DNA of 64,000 nt, taken from assembly GCA_037043015.1 (NCBI GenBank), contig CM073322.1:34369364-34433363 (forward strand), in the 5' to 3' direction. This document shows, piece by piece, positions 24,497-36,956 of this stretch; the stretch's first letter is position 1; the number at the start of each line of letters is the position of its first letter. The translations under genes were made by a program, and so were the position numbers. The notes beneath the pieces are model-generated. The model was not told where the DNA came from. It saw only the letters and a program-made list of their open reading frames with translations, and ran no database searches. Source of the DNA: Bryum argenteum (lineage: Eukaryota; Streptophyta; Bryopsida; Bryales; Bryaceae).

Positions 24497-24983
24497 TGTC
24501 AGGGACACGGAAACAGATGATAAGAATATGTGGAAACTAACAAGAACTGACAGGAGCTTGAATTAACAAGAAGAGTACACGAACAACAACAAGAGAGATG
24601 AGCTAGAGCTCCAAGAGATGCGTTGTCGAGACTGAGGTTGCCCTCAGCCTCGACTCCTATATATACTAGCTAAGAAGAAGGTTCTCTAGAACCTTCCTCA
24701 ACCTAGGACCTTCTAGGACCTTCCAAGAACTTCCAAGACCTTCCAGAAGCTTCCGGGGCCTTCCGGAAACTTCAAGGACCTTCCAAAAACTTCCAGAGAC
24801 TTCCAGGAACTTCCAGAGGTTTCCGGAAGCTTCTAGAACCTTCTAGAACCTTCCTAAGTTGTCTACCTAGTACGTGGCCGTGACACAGGGAATCTTCAAG
24901 GAATCTTCGAGGAATCTTTTAGAGAATCTTCAGAGAATATTTTAGAAGAACCTTCTAGAAACTTCTTGTGTATGTCCGTGACA
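24497..24983 (-). repeat. 5' LTR of the chromovirus
   Basis: It carries the same sequence as 18811-19300, with TATATATA at 24658-24665 and the heat-shock-like array at 24677-24966. The six-unit run is 24826-24853. Confidence 0.95.
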
Positions 24984-27900
24984 GTGAGTCTGGAAAACAC
25001 AAGTATAGATACATTAATATAAATGCATAGAAGGCAATTACCATGAATTGTGAAATTGAAACTTAGAATATGATTCGTACCTCTTTCGGTTTAGGTACGG
25101 TAGAGGCCATAGGGAGGGAATTATATCCCCACCAGTCGCGAACAAGACGAAAACCATACGTATGGGACTCAGAATCGAGAGTTCGCTCGATTCGACGACA
25201 TTTGGGATGCATCAGACTTATGGCTCCAACGTCTGTCAAATGATACGCAACAAACACGAAGAGGCTCTCAAAGTAGGTTTTGTCACGCCGGTTCCAGGAT
25301 GGAATTTCTGTTGGAGACACACCTGGTACATGCAAGTTCTCGGGAGCGTCTGCAAAAATGAGATCAATCCCTGGATGCTTGGGATCATACTCCATCGCCG
25401 AACACGGGTACTTTCGGTCTTTTCCAATCTGAGATACAAGTCAATAATTAGATAGTGGCTAATAGATTTACAAGTACAAAACGTAATTAAGAAGATTATA
25501 AATGAGAAATGTATTAAAGAATACCTTCTTGATGTGCTCGATGATATCGAGGATTTGCGAATCCCATTTTGCAGTCTTTGACGACTGATGAACCAAATCT
25601 CCAGTGTTGCCCTTCTCGATTTACATAGGCAAAGTGACTGTAATTTTTGACGACGAGCTGCTACCAATGTGATTGGGTTTCGGAAGAGGGCGTTTGGCGA
25701 ATTTTGGCTGACTGAGACGGCGAGGAGACTGCTGAGAGTTGTGGTCAACGGTAAAGGACACAGGAGGGGATCCCGCATTTGTAAGTCCACCTCCGGAAAC
25801 CTGAGTCAGTCGTGCACCACGTCGAACGACATTGACTGTCGCACCATGTGAAGTTTGAGTAAGATCAGGGTCCTCGGGACCTTCCAGTTGGAGAGGAGCG
25901 ATTTCTCCGGAATGTTGTTGAAGATCTTCTACAGGGTCCGCACCAGCGTTGCATCGCTTCTTCTTTGGTCGAGCTTTAGGCAGTGCAGCCGGGGACGGTG
26001 GTGGAGAACTTGAGATAGGTGCGCTTGGTAGAATCGAGAGGTCGTCGTCGTCGTCGTCATCATCGATCTCCATGGGTGCATCGCCAGCTCCAAGTGAACC
26101 AAGGTTTCGAACATCGCCAGCTCCAAGTGAACCAAGGTTTCGAACAAGTTCTTTCTCCTCCTTGTGCACGAAGTTAGCCTGACACTCAAGGAACCAACCC
26201 CCCGTCATCAACTGTGCGTTAGTAAATTGCCTCTGTTAGGATTCGGAGAAGATGCTGGAGGGATCGCTTGTGACTGCAACGTCTTCCAACTCCAAAGGAA
26301 TGGACCATGAAGCTAAAGCTCCCCTCGCAACAAGCTCTTGCTTCAAGTACCTACAAACAGAAGAGCCAATTAGATCAACGGCATGAAATATGTAAAACAG
26401 AATTTGTTAGTAGATAATTAACTAGCGGTTGGCATACCGGAATAGCAATCGTTTGATGGTGACTTTGCCACCCGCAATCTTATAAATATCTGTACCTTTG
26501 ATAAATTTTGGGCTGGCATTTGGAGCAAGGTAGTTGCCGAATGCCTTCTCCCAGTATAGCAACCTCCATTTCTCGACATATGCGGATGGCTTAAGGACGT
26601 CGTCAGACCACTGAATGTTGAGATTCTCTTTCTCGATAAGCTTCTCCAATTCACTTTCAAGAGATTTCTCCAACTGCAAATACATAGAACACAATGGAGA
26701 ATATATTACTCAAAAGGCAATGGAAAGGCAAACACAGAAGTGAGGACCAAATTACATGTGCCCATAGAGACGCACGATGGAGAAATGTAATCAAACTTTT
26801 ATCTTTCATAGGGCGGTCCTCCGGGAAGTGGACTGAACGTCGAACATCGTTTGGTGAGTTCCACCATTGCAACCATTTGGCCTTGAAGTCGAAGTGAACA
26901 TTGGTAGTTGCTACCATGTGCAAGTGATCGATTGTCATATCCGGTTTGAGGTTTTTGCTGTAGTGTGTATAAATCTGCACACAAGACGGGTTGGAATATT
27001 GAATTTAGTGCTGAAAAGCAATCATATATAGGCGGAAAACTAACTTCAAAAAATTGACATATACACCTCTTTTGGGAATTGTCTCCCAAGATTGTAATTC
27101 GCCACTGCAACCATCTTTTCGAAATTTTTGCCACGGATTGCTTTTATTTCTGCTTTGATCGCGCTATCCATGGCACTCTACACTCCCGGCCCCGATTGCT
27201 TCTATTTTCGGACAGTGGCATAGTAAGCAGTCTCGGCATCGTCCGATGCTTTGGCTAACCTCCTCTGAACAAAGGACAACCCAAAAATAAGAAAATGTGA
27301 AGAATTCAAAATTATGTACAAGAGACAATTACGTAAAACGAAAACTTACCGAGTATAAATACTTAACAGAAACGTCAAGAGTGACTGGATACCAAGTTTC
27401 TTTCTTGGCCTTGGCGTTCGTGCAGATTCTGTAGTCCTCCGGACTTATGAGATCTTTGAAATCATGTAGTTTCAGCTTACCAAATTTCCTCATGCGTTGA
27501 AGTTTAGCACAAAGGCTGTCTTGAACACGGTCATGTTCAGTAGACCTACAAATCAGAATCAGAAATTAGAAACATTGGAGGGAGATAAAATATAGAGCAA
27601 ATTTTAGTTAAAGAATGAGATTTCCTCTTACCAGTTGATGTCATTCATAACGTCGAGGAGCAAACTCCTCTCCCCGCGAGCATCAAGGATGATGCAGTCG
27701 ACCGAAATATGCCACAAAGCATCGAGCTTATGATACCTTTCGATGTGCCACATCCACGCCGTAACACGATGGTTACCTTCGTAAACATAAAAGTACTTGC
27801 CGATGAGATGATGGAGATCCGGATCCGAGCACAACGTCTTGTCGAACTCGTCATTCGCCTCTCTCCAAAGCGTATCCTTAAAGACATCATCTCCGACATC

Positions 27901-28575
27901 CACTATTTTTTCTCTCTCTTTCCTATCGAAGGGAGAAACGTACATGACCCGGTCTCCCTCGCGATAGCTTTGTTGAACTCATTCTCCAATTTTTGGACGT
28001 CTTGTTCCGATATTGGTCGAACCTTAGGATAACAAACAAGGCGACACAATGGAATCATCATGCGAGATTTCACAATAGGTTTGAAACGCAACCTGTTGAT
28101 GATCGCGATGGAATCACTCTTGTGAATCATTCGCATCTCGTTTGCACTCCAGTCTGGATCTTTATTTTGGAGGTGAGGGGGCATGTGAACAATCTCGACA
28201 TTGACACCTCCCGGCAATGCAGGTTCCTCGCCATCGGAAAGAGAATCGTGTCCATCGTCCGCATCGAATGTTTGAGGGAGTTGGGCAGTTTCGGACGGAC
28301 GTTCGCCGAGAACCGCATCGCTCGAGGCTTGCTCAGGAACTACCTCGTCTTCACCAATGGTGTTTTCATTTTGGTCCGTAAGAAGAGGTTGGACATCCTC
28401 TTCTTCGACTAACGGAGAAGCTGGTGATAATCTCATCTGATAAAAAAAACAACCAAGTACAACAACGCACATACATAATAAAAATATGTCAAAAAAAAAA
28501 TGAAAGGTGCATAAGATCATAAAATTGATATATGATAAAGTTAATAAATAAGTATCATATAATGAGGTCAATAAT

Positions 28576-30016
28576 CTATTTAGACTTGGACTTTGCTGCG
28601 AATCGAGGTGAACGTCGAGGGGCAAGTCTGGCCAATGCCTTGGCTGCAAGACAACGTGCTTTTGCTTGTGCATGATAGTTTCGCATGTAACTTGCCCGTG
28701 CTACCCGATCAACATCAACACTTAAAGTGTGACGGACAGGATAAGCGAGAGGGGGCGTTACTGGAACCGAGGACAAAGATACTGCTAAACGCCGAGACTC
28801 AAACTATTTTTGGACATAAGATCTAATTTCTGATAAGTCGCTATCCTTGTCTGAGTGTTCTTCCTCCACAACGGCAACTTTCTTCAGAACATTGTCAGGA
28901 TCCTGCATTCCCACGTACCAAAACTTAGGAAAAAAATATCAACAAATATATTAAAACATACTACAACACCAACACAATACAGGATCCAGAAGCACCAAAT
29001 CGGCAGGGTCGATCAGCAGGATCGGAAAGCAGAATCCAAAAACCGATGATTAAAAAAAAACCGGACAAATAATATGAGACGATGAATATCGATAAGTGAA
29101 AAAACACCATAAAATGGAAGGGATCCAAAAAAAATTACAACTACTCGACCAAAGTGGACGCAAGGCTGACTCTTGTCACACAAATCCCACAAAAAAAATT
29201 CACTCCTCGGCTCATGGCCGGTCCTTAGCATCCACGCCCGCATAGCTGGGATTACTACCATCACGTCGAATCCATGATCTTGGCCACCGATGTGCCTGAG
29301 GAGGACCAGCAGGGTCGGGAGCTCCACCCACGCAATCAACAGAGACGAAGCGGCAACATACAGATAGGCAATTCGGGGTCTAGAAGCAAATATTTTGGAA
29401 AAAAAATTGGGAACACCATCCTCGCGGGTCAGCCTTGCGTGGACGCAAGGCTGACTCTTGTCACACAAATTCAAGAAAAAAAGTTCACTCCTCGGCTCAT
29501 GGCCGGTCCACGGCATCCACGCCCGCATAGCTGGGATCACTAGCATCACGACGGATCCATGATCTTGGCCACCGAAGTTGCTGAGGAGGACCTGCAGGGT
29601 TGGGATCCTCCACCCATGAATCAACAGAGACGCAGCGGCAACAAACAGACAGGCAATTCGGGGTCAAGAAGCGAAAGCAAGAAGCTGAAGTGAGATCCAC
29701 GACAAAAATAAGAGGAGATTCCGGGGGGGGGGGGATTCGTGAGAGCAAAACATACCTTGAGTTTGCTTGTCTGTGAGTTCTCCAACCCCCCACCAGATTT
29801 CAACGATCCTTCAAGAGCATGACGACGACTTCTATAGAACTCTCTCCAAACTCTCGATTCAGAACTTGTACTCACATTCTGCAGATTTGAATCAATATTC
29901 CCCCCCTTGCTTCGCACCCCCTCCTCCTCCTCGATTCCAATCGCCATTTCTTCCTCGTCTGAGATCGGGGTGAGTGCATGGTTGAGTGGACCAAAGGCGG
30001 CATAGGCTCCCTCCAT
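28576..30016 (-). pseudogene. Gene X (MULE-A copy): small basic protein, disrupted
   Basis: Exon 1 (29756-30016) starts MEGAYAAFGPLN and is acidic, with a donor AAG|GTATG. A later exon (28576-28902) follows an acceptor GCAG|GATCC, reads an acidic start (EEEHSDKDSDLSEI), meets a TAG at about 28808, then continues as FESRRLAVSLSSVPVTPP, VDVDRVAR and a basic tail LARLAPRRSPRFAAK. The MULE-B copy shows the same parts at 50836-55045. The RRSPR tail recalls AT-hook-like DNA contacts, but no domain is firmly recognised. It sits 139 bases upstream of gene Y on the same strand, so it may share a promoter or transcript with it. Confidence 0.55.
29155..29640. repeat. Two-copy repeat (about 284-bp period) and palindrome in the gene X intron
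   Basis: The stretch starting CGCAAGGCTGACTCTTGTCA near 29160 recurs at 29443. At 29428-29455 GTCAGCCTTGCGT and ACGCAAGGCTGAC form an inverted repeat with a 2-base centre. Its CTTGCGT..ACGCAAG core is the same as in the nine MULE-B palindromes. Confidence 0.75.
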
Positions 30017-30413
30017 AGAACTCACTAATTTACTGCCATAGTATTAAAAGCCATTGTGAGTTGTCAGGGCACTCACAGCCGTTGATGAGATCGGGCAAGC
30101 TGGACGGTCGAGATGCCCGTACGGGGTGTCAGATCGCGCCGCCGGAGGGGGTATGTGGGCCGTGGGATTGACCCCAACGGGCCAGATCATCGGAGGGGGG
30201 AGCGCCCGAGGCCGTCGATGGGTTTGCAGGCAATCTCGCGGCAGGGAGACTTCGTCTCTCCCGCCACCTCCTAGCCAGCTTCTCCCTCGCTGCTGGAGCT
30301 CTTCCGTTGCTCATGATTGTGTATTTTTGGCATGTGTGCTGGACTGTAGTCAAGTGCTTGGATACGCTCACGTGGGTATGCGCGACTAGGGTTACTCGAG
30401 TGTTTTCAGAACA
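30017..30413. promoter_or_regulatory. Head-to-head intergenic region, gene X and gene W
   Basis: The two genes start away from each other here. The stretch turns GC-rich after 30100. No clear TATA box was found, and the MULE-A-specific block probably begins in it. Confidence 0.3.
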
Positions 30414-33400
30414 ATGTCAGACTCTGAGAGAGAGGCCAAAGAGCAGTTGTTGGAGGAGCCGGATTGTAAACCTGTGAGGAAGAAGGTGAAGGTCGAAGGA
30501 GGATCATCAGGAGCGTGGGTTGATCCGTTGTATGCTGAGCAGCCCTCGATTACGTGGGATAGAGAAAGCACGCTGAAGCGCGACTACTTTGAAAAGAATT
30601 TCGGTTTGTGCAACGAGGGCTTTGCACCGAAGCGGCTTCGATTTGGCGTGCACTTGGACGAGGCAGACGTAGAGAGCTTATTTGGGCCGAAAGTTAACGC
30701 CAATGGGTACCGTTATTTGATGTCTGAAGACGTCGCTTTGCAGGAGAGAGTTGAGAAGTGTTGGATGATCACCCACCAGCGCACCAGTGTTCCAAACTCA
30801 AGGTTGATCAACGTTGCTGAAGCAAAGGGTCACGCGTACGAGACTGTGAAGGGAAAGAAAACAAACTGGTGCCTCCACGCTGAGTGGACCTGTCGTGAGC
30901 AGCTGCGCATGCACAACTTGGAGAAAGACGCGGCCCAGAAGGAGAAGAAGGCTGGTTCTGCCGAGAAAAAGCCTGGGGAGAGCGTCACAATTACTGACGG
31001 AGGGGAGGGAGGTCCATCGCCCATTGCCTTGCCGATCAGTAGTGGGGTTGGGGGGTTCGAGCACAAGGTAGATTACCCCAGGATGACGATTGGGGAGTGG
31101 CAAGAGTATCTCTCACTCTTAGAAAGAGAGGCGCCCTCGCTGGAGGCATTGGTGAAGGTTTGTGCAGAGAGAAGGGACGCTGCGAAGTTGGAGCTCGTCA
31201 AGGTGTCGACCCAATCTGAGTATGGGCGGTCTCTTCTTGTTGCTGCAGAGGCTTGACTTCGATCGTTGGAGTCCGAGGTCGAAGCAGCTGATGTGAGATT
31301 GGCGGCGGTGAAGTCTGCAGCCGCCGAGAACCCTAGTGCTCCAGAGTCGGCAACTGCCCTTGCAGTGGCTGAGGAAGGGGTTGGAGAGGCGCAGCGCAAG
31401 GCTGCTGCTCAGGCAGGGGTAATTGATCAGATGCGAACTCTCTTTGGATCAGGAGAGTCCGGATTTGAAGAAGCAAACTCGAAATTTAAGCTTGCTGAAG
31501 AAGCTTACACGAGCACATCCTCGAAGCAGGACTTGTGGAGATGCCACAGACTTGTCCTCCTTGGTCAATCGAAAGTCAGAAAGCGGTTTAGGGCGCCCAC
31601 TTTGCTTTCCAACACCATTACCGTATGTGTATTTTGATTGTGATCAATCTGCTGTGAGATTCATGAGTGGTTGCGATGTCTGCTTGCCCGTTTTTGTGCT
31701 AGAGGATTTGATCCCTCTTGGGATTGCAAATTTGCCAGCTGCCGACGTGCCTATCATTCCTGGTGTGCATATTCTCACTTTTCTAGCTCCACAAAGTGTG
31801 TGTTGAAGGATTGCAATCAGGAGATGCACGAAGACTGGTGGGCATTGGCAGGGATCAAAAAACCCTGTGGAGACAAGGGCAAAGGTGAATTGCAAGGCTT
31901 CTGGGAGACATGCGAGAATGCAAGCAACCCCAATCCAGGTTTGTATCGAATTTTTTGGTTGCTCGAATTTTTTGGTTGCTGTTGGTTTGAATGAATGAGG
32001 TAGTTGCTGCTGCTGGATTGAATGAATGAGGTAGCTGCTGCAGGTTCGAATCGAGTTTCTGCTTGTTAAGGTAGTCACTCTCACTGGTTTAGTCTCTTTA
32101 GGGTTCAGGGTTTAACAATGTGTTTGGATTCAGGCTTTAACAAGCTTTAGGGTTCAGGGTTTAGCAATGCCTTACAGTTCATGGTTTAACATGGCTTCAG
32201 GGTTCAGGGTTTAAGAGTAGTACTAGTGGGAAATACACAAGGTATTGGTACTAGATGTTCACTAGTAGTTCAGTGGGACTCAAATTAAGACTGAATCTTC
32301 ACAAGGTGTCACTGGATGTTTATAGGAACAACCAAGGCCTCACTAGGTGTCACTGGATTTGAGAAAGGTGTCCACATAGGTTTCCCATGGATGTTGGTTT
32401 TTCATGAGGTGTCACTAGATGTCTGCAGCAGTCATAGAATCCTCACTAGTTTTCACTAGATTTTCACATGGATACTAGATTTTCATAAGGTGCCATTGGA
32501 ATTTCATGAGGTGTCACTAGTTGTCCGCAGCAGTCATAGAATCTTCACTAGTTCTCACTGGATTTTCACATGGATATTGGATTTGCATAAGGTGCCACTG
32601 GAATTTCATAAGGCGTCACTAGATGTCTGCAGCAATCCATATAACTTTAGAAGTTCTCACTTCATGTTTGCAGTTGTCCATACAGGTTCAGAAGTAGTCA
32701 CTAGATGTTTGCAGGTGTCCATTTAGCTTCATAAGTTTTGTCCAGATGTTTGCAGGTGTCCATATAGTTTCATAGATTCTCTCTAGATGTTTGCAGGTGT
32801 CCACATAGCTTCAGAAGCTGCCAGTAGAGGTTTGGAGGTGTCCATATAGCTTCATAATCTGCCACTAGATGTTTGTAGCTGTCCATAGGTGTCAATACTT
32901 GTTTGCAAAAGTCAATACTTGTTTGCAAAAGTCATTGGGTGTCACTAGGTAGTTATCAGTTTCAATTTTTTGGAGATGCCATTGTACAATCCGTGAGCAA
33001 TTACTAACAGCTCCTTTGGAATCAATTGGAAGCAAATGGTAGTATTGTATGTCACTTTCAATGCTAACAGGTTCTAACTCCAATTGTGATTTTCTTGTAT
33101 TGAAAGTCACGACTTCTAGGTCATATTCGACAGTGGGGATATGTCCACGTTCCAACACAGTTAGTCCATCGATTGGAAGTCTTCGTACCGCCTTGACGCT
33201 CACCTTGGAATCAAAGGATGGTCTTCAAAGGGTGCCTGAAGATTCTAGGAAGGAAGTCCTGGCCAGTGGAGAGCAGCGTTTAGAGTCTCCAAATCAAGCG
33301 TCCCCAAAGCGTAAGAGGCAGGTGCAGAAGACTGGATCGGAATTTGATAAGGTTCATGCGGGTTCACCCCAGCAGTTGCATGAAAATGCTTCAAAAGAGC

Positions 33401-33771
33401 ATATTGACATGTTGGCTGCTGAAAATGACGTTATTCAGGTTGCGGCAGAAAAGAAAAAAATGGGAGCCTGCAAAAAGACTCCCATGGATGCTCATGAGGA
33501 CGATGGCCGGCTGCGCAAGTTAGTGGACGACTTGCCTCGAGATAGTGAAGATGATGTAATTAGTAACAGTGTATCTGTAGATGACGACTCCGGAAGGCAG
33601 AGGGATGTCGATGCAGATCTTGAAGGGGCTGAAGATTCCCCTACACCCAAGAAAACGCAGAAACGGGGTAAGTTGAAGAAGGACATGAAGGGGAAGGCTC
33701 CAGTGCAAAAGCGAACAAGCATGTCTAGGGTGACACGATCAGGGTCCAGCAAGAAGCCCAAATCTAAGTAG
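30414..33771 (+). pseudogene. Gene W: Cys/His-rich protein of the MULE-A-specific block, disrupted
   Basis: ATG 30414 opens an acidic start and then a 280-residue frame to a TGA at 31254. The same frame continues in coiled-coil style (SLESEVEAADVRLAAVKSAA) to about 31560. After a frame change a Cys/His cluster follows at 31680-31850 (DCKFASC, YHSWC, CVLKDC, HEDWW), which looks like a small zinc-binding fold. A donor CCAG|GTTTG lies at 31939. The last exon is about 33217-33771 and is rich in charged residues with basic runs (PKRKRQ, KKDMKGKAP) ending at a stop. I do not recognise the family. It may be an accessory protein of the DDE-like transposon next door. Confidence 0.45.
32090..32950. repeat. 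Degenerate tandem repeats in the gene W intron
   Basis: GGGTTCAGGGTTTAACA-type units (32100-32210) are followed by about a dozen imperfect 50-65 bp units around CACTAGATGTTTGCAG and GTGTCCATATAGCTTC. Confidence 0.7.
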
Positions 33772-33989
33772 ATTCCGCTTTAGTGAACCTTTGAAACATT
33801 ATACCCCTTTTGTCCATACTGTTTTGGACTTGAGCACTTATATATCCCTTTTGTCTATACTGTTCTGAACTACTGTTCTGAACTTAAGTACTGCTTTGGT
33901 TGTAGAGTTGGATTGTTTTGCTCATAATCAGATTGCAACCGAGGCTTCTTATCGGAAGTTTTACAGAGGCTTATCGTATTGTACATACA

Positions 33990-34620
33990 GTTGCTATTGA
34001 GAAATGAAACTTTGTATACACATTTGCTCTTGTGAAATGAAACTTGGAAGCTTTCGGTTTTGTAAATGCTTGTGTTTCACGTTACACCCAGCAGTTCTGT
34101 ATTGGCAAGCTAATCTTGTGAAATGAAACTTGGAAGCTTTCAGTTTTGTAAATGCTTATGTTTCACGTTACACCCAACAGTTCTGTATTGACAAGCTAAT
34201 TTTGTATACAGGAGAAGGTAGAAATCAATCCTTCTTAAAGTAAGACATACTCAATTAACCCTTAAAGGTCATTTCCTAGATTGACGCACAAGGGTTAAAA
34301 GAAGAATAGAGCCAAGTATAAATCCTTTCAATAGTCAAGACATAATGATATATCAAAATAAGGGTAAATCCTTTTCAAAAGTCAAGACATAATAAGTAAA
34401 AACTTAAGTATAAATCCTTTTTAAAAGTCAAGACATAGTGATGTAATAAAATAAGTGAGAACTTAAGTATAAATCCATTTCAAAAGTCAAGACATAATGA
34501 TGTAATAAAATAAGTGAAAACTCAAGTATAAATCCTTCCAAAAGTAAGACATAATGACATAAAAAAAGAAGAGAAAATTCAAGTATCAATCCTTTCAAGA
34601 CATAAATCGCTCATCCAAAT
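33990..34620. repeat. Short tandem repeats, no gene
   Basis: A unit of about 108 bases (GAAATGAAACTTGGAAGC...) occurs twice at about 34000-34210. A unit of about 62 bases (AGTATAAATCC...AAGACATAATGA) occurs about five times at 34310-34600. The rest of 33772-35228 shows no gene. Confidence 0.7.
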
Positions 34621-35228
34621 GGTGATTTGAAATGTGAAATTCAACTCCAAAATAGTTTTGGCTAACCCTCAACAATGTATCAACTTCTATGTCAATTTTT
34701 TTTGGTGCCTTGCCCAACTGCCCTTGTGTACTTTGTGCTGCAAAGAGGGTCTTCATCATTGTTACTCCATTCCATGTAAATAACTAAGTTGCAAACGCTC
34801 ATACTAAATTTTAGTGACTCATTTCTCTTTCAAATTGGCTTCATGCAGACTTTTTTCTAAAAGGAGTACAAATGGTAGTTGTAATACAAAACTTAACATA
34901 GTGACTCTAAGTGAAGAGCTAAGTGACTCTAAGTGAAGTGAAGTTCTAAGTATCCAGTTTGGAATCTATATTGGAGGGTCCCGCACGAGGCGAGACCCAA
35001 AAAAATGGTGCCCTGCCATAACAAAAGTCTTAGGCAGGGCATGATGGAGATAATCGCAAATACGATTCACAACATACTCCATAATTGCTTCCTCAACACT
35101 GGAAGGTAACTTGTATACGTGCTCATTTCTCATAATACGGTGGTCAAAATGACCATTGGAAATTTGGTAGCTCTTATGTTAATCACATGCAAGTGAGCCT
35201 TTTGGGATTTTTTCACCATATGTAAGTA

Positions 35229-36956
35229 TCAACCCCAGTCCCATACTTCGACAAGAACGGCCCCAATCACTGAATCTCCGGGTTCAAAATGCTCGCCCCA
35301 TGGGCATGCAAATGCCTTCCTGCATGTATACATCTTCTTTGTACAAAGCGAGAAGATAGAAATCAACGCCTTCTTCGTTATCGTGTCCAAAGAGAGACAA
35401 AGCAAAGTTGTCCCCAAGCTCGATGTCGAAGCAAAATATGCTCCATTTAATCCAAATTCATCCCAATCATCTTCTTTAAACTCGCACTTACAACAGCCCG
35501 AACATATCCTGTAAACTAACTATTAGAACCTCTACCTCCCAGTCCCAGTGACCCTGTTCTCACAATCCCCCCAATTACATTGAATGCAAGAAGCACAGAA
35601 GCATGCCAATTGCCGCTTCAACAACTTGTTGACATCCATGGAACCTACTGACCGAACACAGTGCAAATCCCTGCAGCCAACTATGGGGTCACACTCATAC
35701 TCAGTCTCCCTGTCAACATCACCAACTCGGACATGCCAAAAGGTTCGTCTTACCGGCCTTCTATCACCATATGACGTCTTTGGCCTTTCACTGAGCTTGG
35801 ATCGCAAGAACTCTACGACAGTCTCAGCGTCCTGCAGACAAGGTCCATTCACATCGAGTTGTGTAGTTCGAATGTATCTCTTCAGTACAGCTCCTGCCCC
35901 GTCATGGGGGCCTTTTCCGTGACCAGATCCAAAAAAGCTCCACATGCAATTACAACCCTCAGTAATTTCAGGGTATCGACTGACAAAATACCATGGAATT
36001 CGGCTTTTAAATTGGCCAGCGCAGCCATCAGACCAGATCCAGTGGTTTTTAGGAGTAAAACCGCCATCCACCAAACTATCCCAATGCAACATCAAACAAT
36101 GTTGAACAAAGTAGCTATCATGTTTCTTATCATCGCTAATATAGAAATGATACTCCATTATGTTCCTTGTACTTTCATCATTAGGGTCAGGTGTAGGATT
36201 TCTCACCCAAGTTATATGCACTAGGATCGTGATCTGGTAGCTGTGCCAATGCATTGATTGGACTTCGTTTTGAACCTCGAAAGAATAGTTCTCGGCGAAA
36301 TCAAGTACAGAGACAATAGTATCGGCTGGAAAGTTGGCAAGACAGGTTCTGAATTGTTCATCTTCCCATTTTGCAACAAACGTATGTCGTACAAAAGCTT
36401 GCAATTTCAGTTTCAGATAACTTACCACCTCAGCAGAAGAAGTGTCTTTGTATACCAGAGTCAATTTCTTCTTTTCTACTCCTTTCTGAGTTGTGATCGT
36501 CTCCATTGCATACCGCTTCCATTTGACTTTGCAGCTGGAGCTCCCATCTTCTTCAATGGGGCACACAGGGAGGAAATCTACACCACAACTATCACAATTT
36601 CCAAAAATACAATCCCTTGCGTGCCATTGGCTTTGGTCAGTTTTGGGGCACAAAATGGAATCGGCCATGGCCGTCACTCCCGAAAACGAAGACCCTTCAG
36701 CACAGCAATTACCATCCTCCTTCACAGACTCACACACCTCACACTCGCAATCACATACATTCTTAGAATGCAACCCAGATTTTGCTCGCATGTAATTAAA
36801 TCCCACCCTAAGCTCTTCCATCTCTACGTGATAAATGCAACAACACACATTTCTATCTTTCAGTTTTTTTACAAAATATGGCTGAAAGGAATCAAAGATT
36901 CGCTTACCCACAATTACCTCAGGATGTGCAGCTTGAAAACGCAGGTAAAACTCCAT
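35229..36956 (-). CDS. DDE-like transposase of a second transposon family (DFAENY type)
   Basis: An exon at 35536-36956 follows an acceptor GCAG|ATGGAG and ends GGGAG|GTAGAG. It joins in frame to an exon from 35508 (ICSGCCKCEFKEDDW) ending near 35229. N-terminal Cys pairs (CCCIYH, CDCECEVC, CDSC) look like zinc ligands. The RNase-H-like core has DFAENY at residues 221-226, WSDGCAGQFKS at 310-320 and GSGHGKGPHDG at 345-355. This D..D..D/E pattern marks a large uncharacterised family with many copies in animals, algae and protists, and I read it as a cut-and-paste transposase. The large exon is intact; the second exon has small frame changes near 35330-35430. It is absent from MULE-B, so it entered MULE-A separately or is cargo. 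Confidence 0.65.

Larger units (their letters stand above)
18811..24983 (-). mobile_element. Chromovirus-type Ty3/gypsy retrotransposon inserted in gene Y
   Basis: LTRs of 490 and 487 bp flank gag, protease, reverse transcriptase, RNase H, integrase and chromodomain on the minus strand. The target duplication GTGAG is perfect (18806-18810 and 24984-24988). A polypurine tract precedes the 3' LTR. An ATATCAGAG sequence (24463-24471, minus strand) resembles the initiator-Met primer site but lies about 25 bases from the 5' LTR, so the primer is uncertain. The LTRs differ at only about ten positions, so insertion is fairly recent, yet the coding region has several stops and frameshifts. Confidence 0.93.
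17952..28437 (-). pseudogene. Gene Y (MULE-A copy): ParB domain-amino-methyltransferase, ten exons, disrupted
   Basis: Exons on the minus strand are 27632-28437, 27350-27545, 27067-27264, 26756-26974, 26438-26673, 25525-26350, 25081-25428, 24984-24989 continued at 18541-18810 (split by the chromovirus), 18269-18464 and 17952-18186. Exon lengths equal those of the MULE-B copy except for small indels. Lesions include a frameshift near 27970 (after NEFNK), TAG for Trp in exon 3, TAA after the SVTLPM-like segment in exon 6, and TAG for Trp directly inside methyltransferase motif I in exon 8. The chromovirus entered exon 8 only six bases from its start. Domains are as in the 46403-50688 entry. It is useful mainly as the comparison that proves the exon structure. 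Confidence 0.8.

Noticed and set aside
32892..33203. A 103-codon minus-strand frame that looks fairly protein-like
   Set aside because: It lies at the edge of repetitive intron sequence, has no splice context linking it to the minus-strand transposase 2 kb away, and no recognisable domain.
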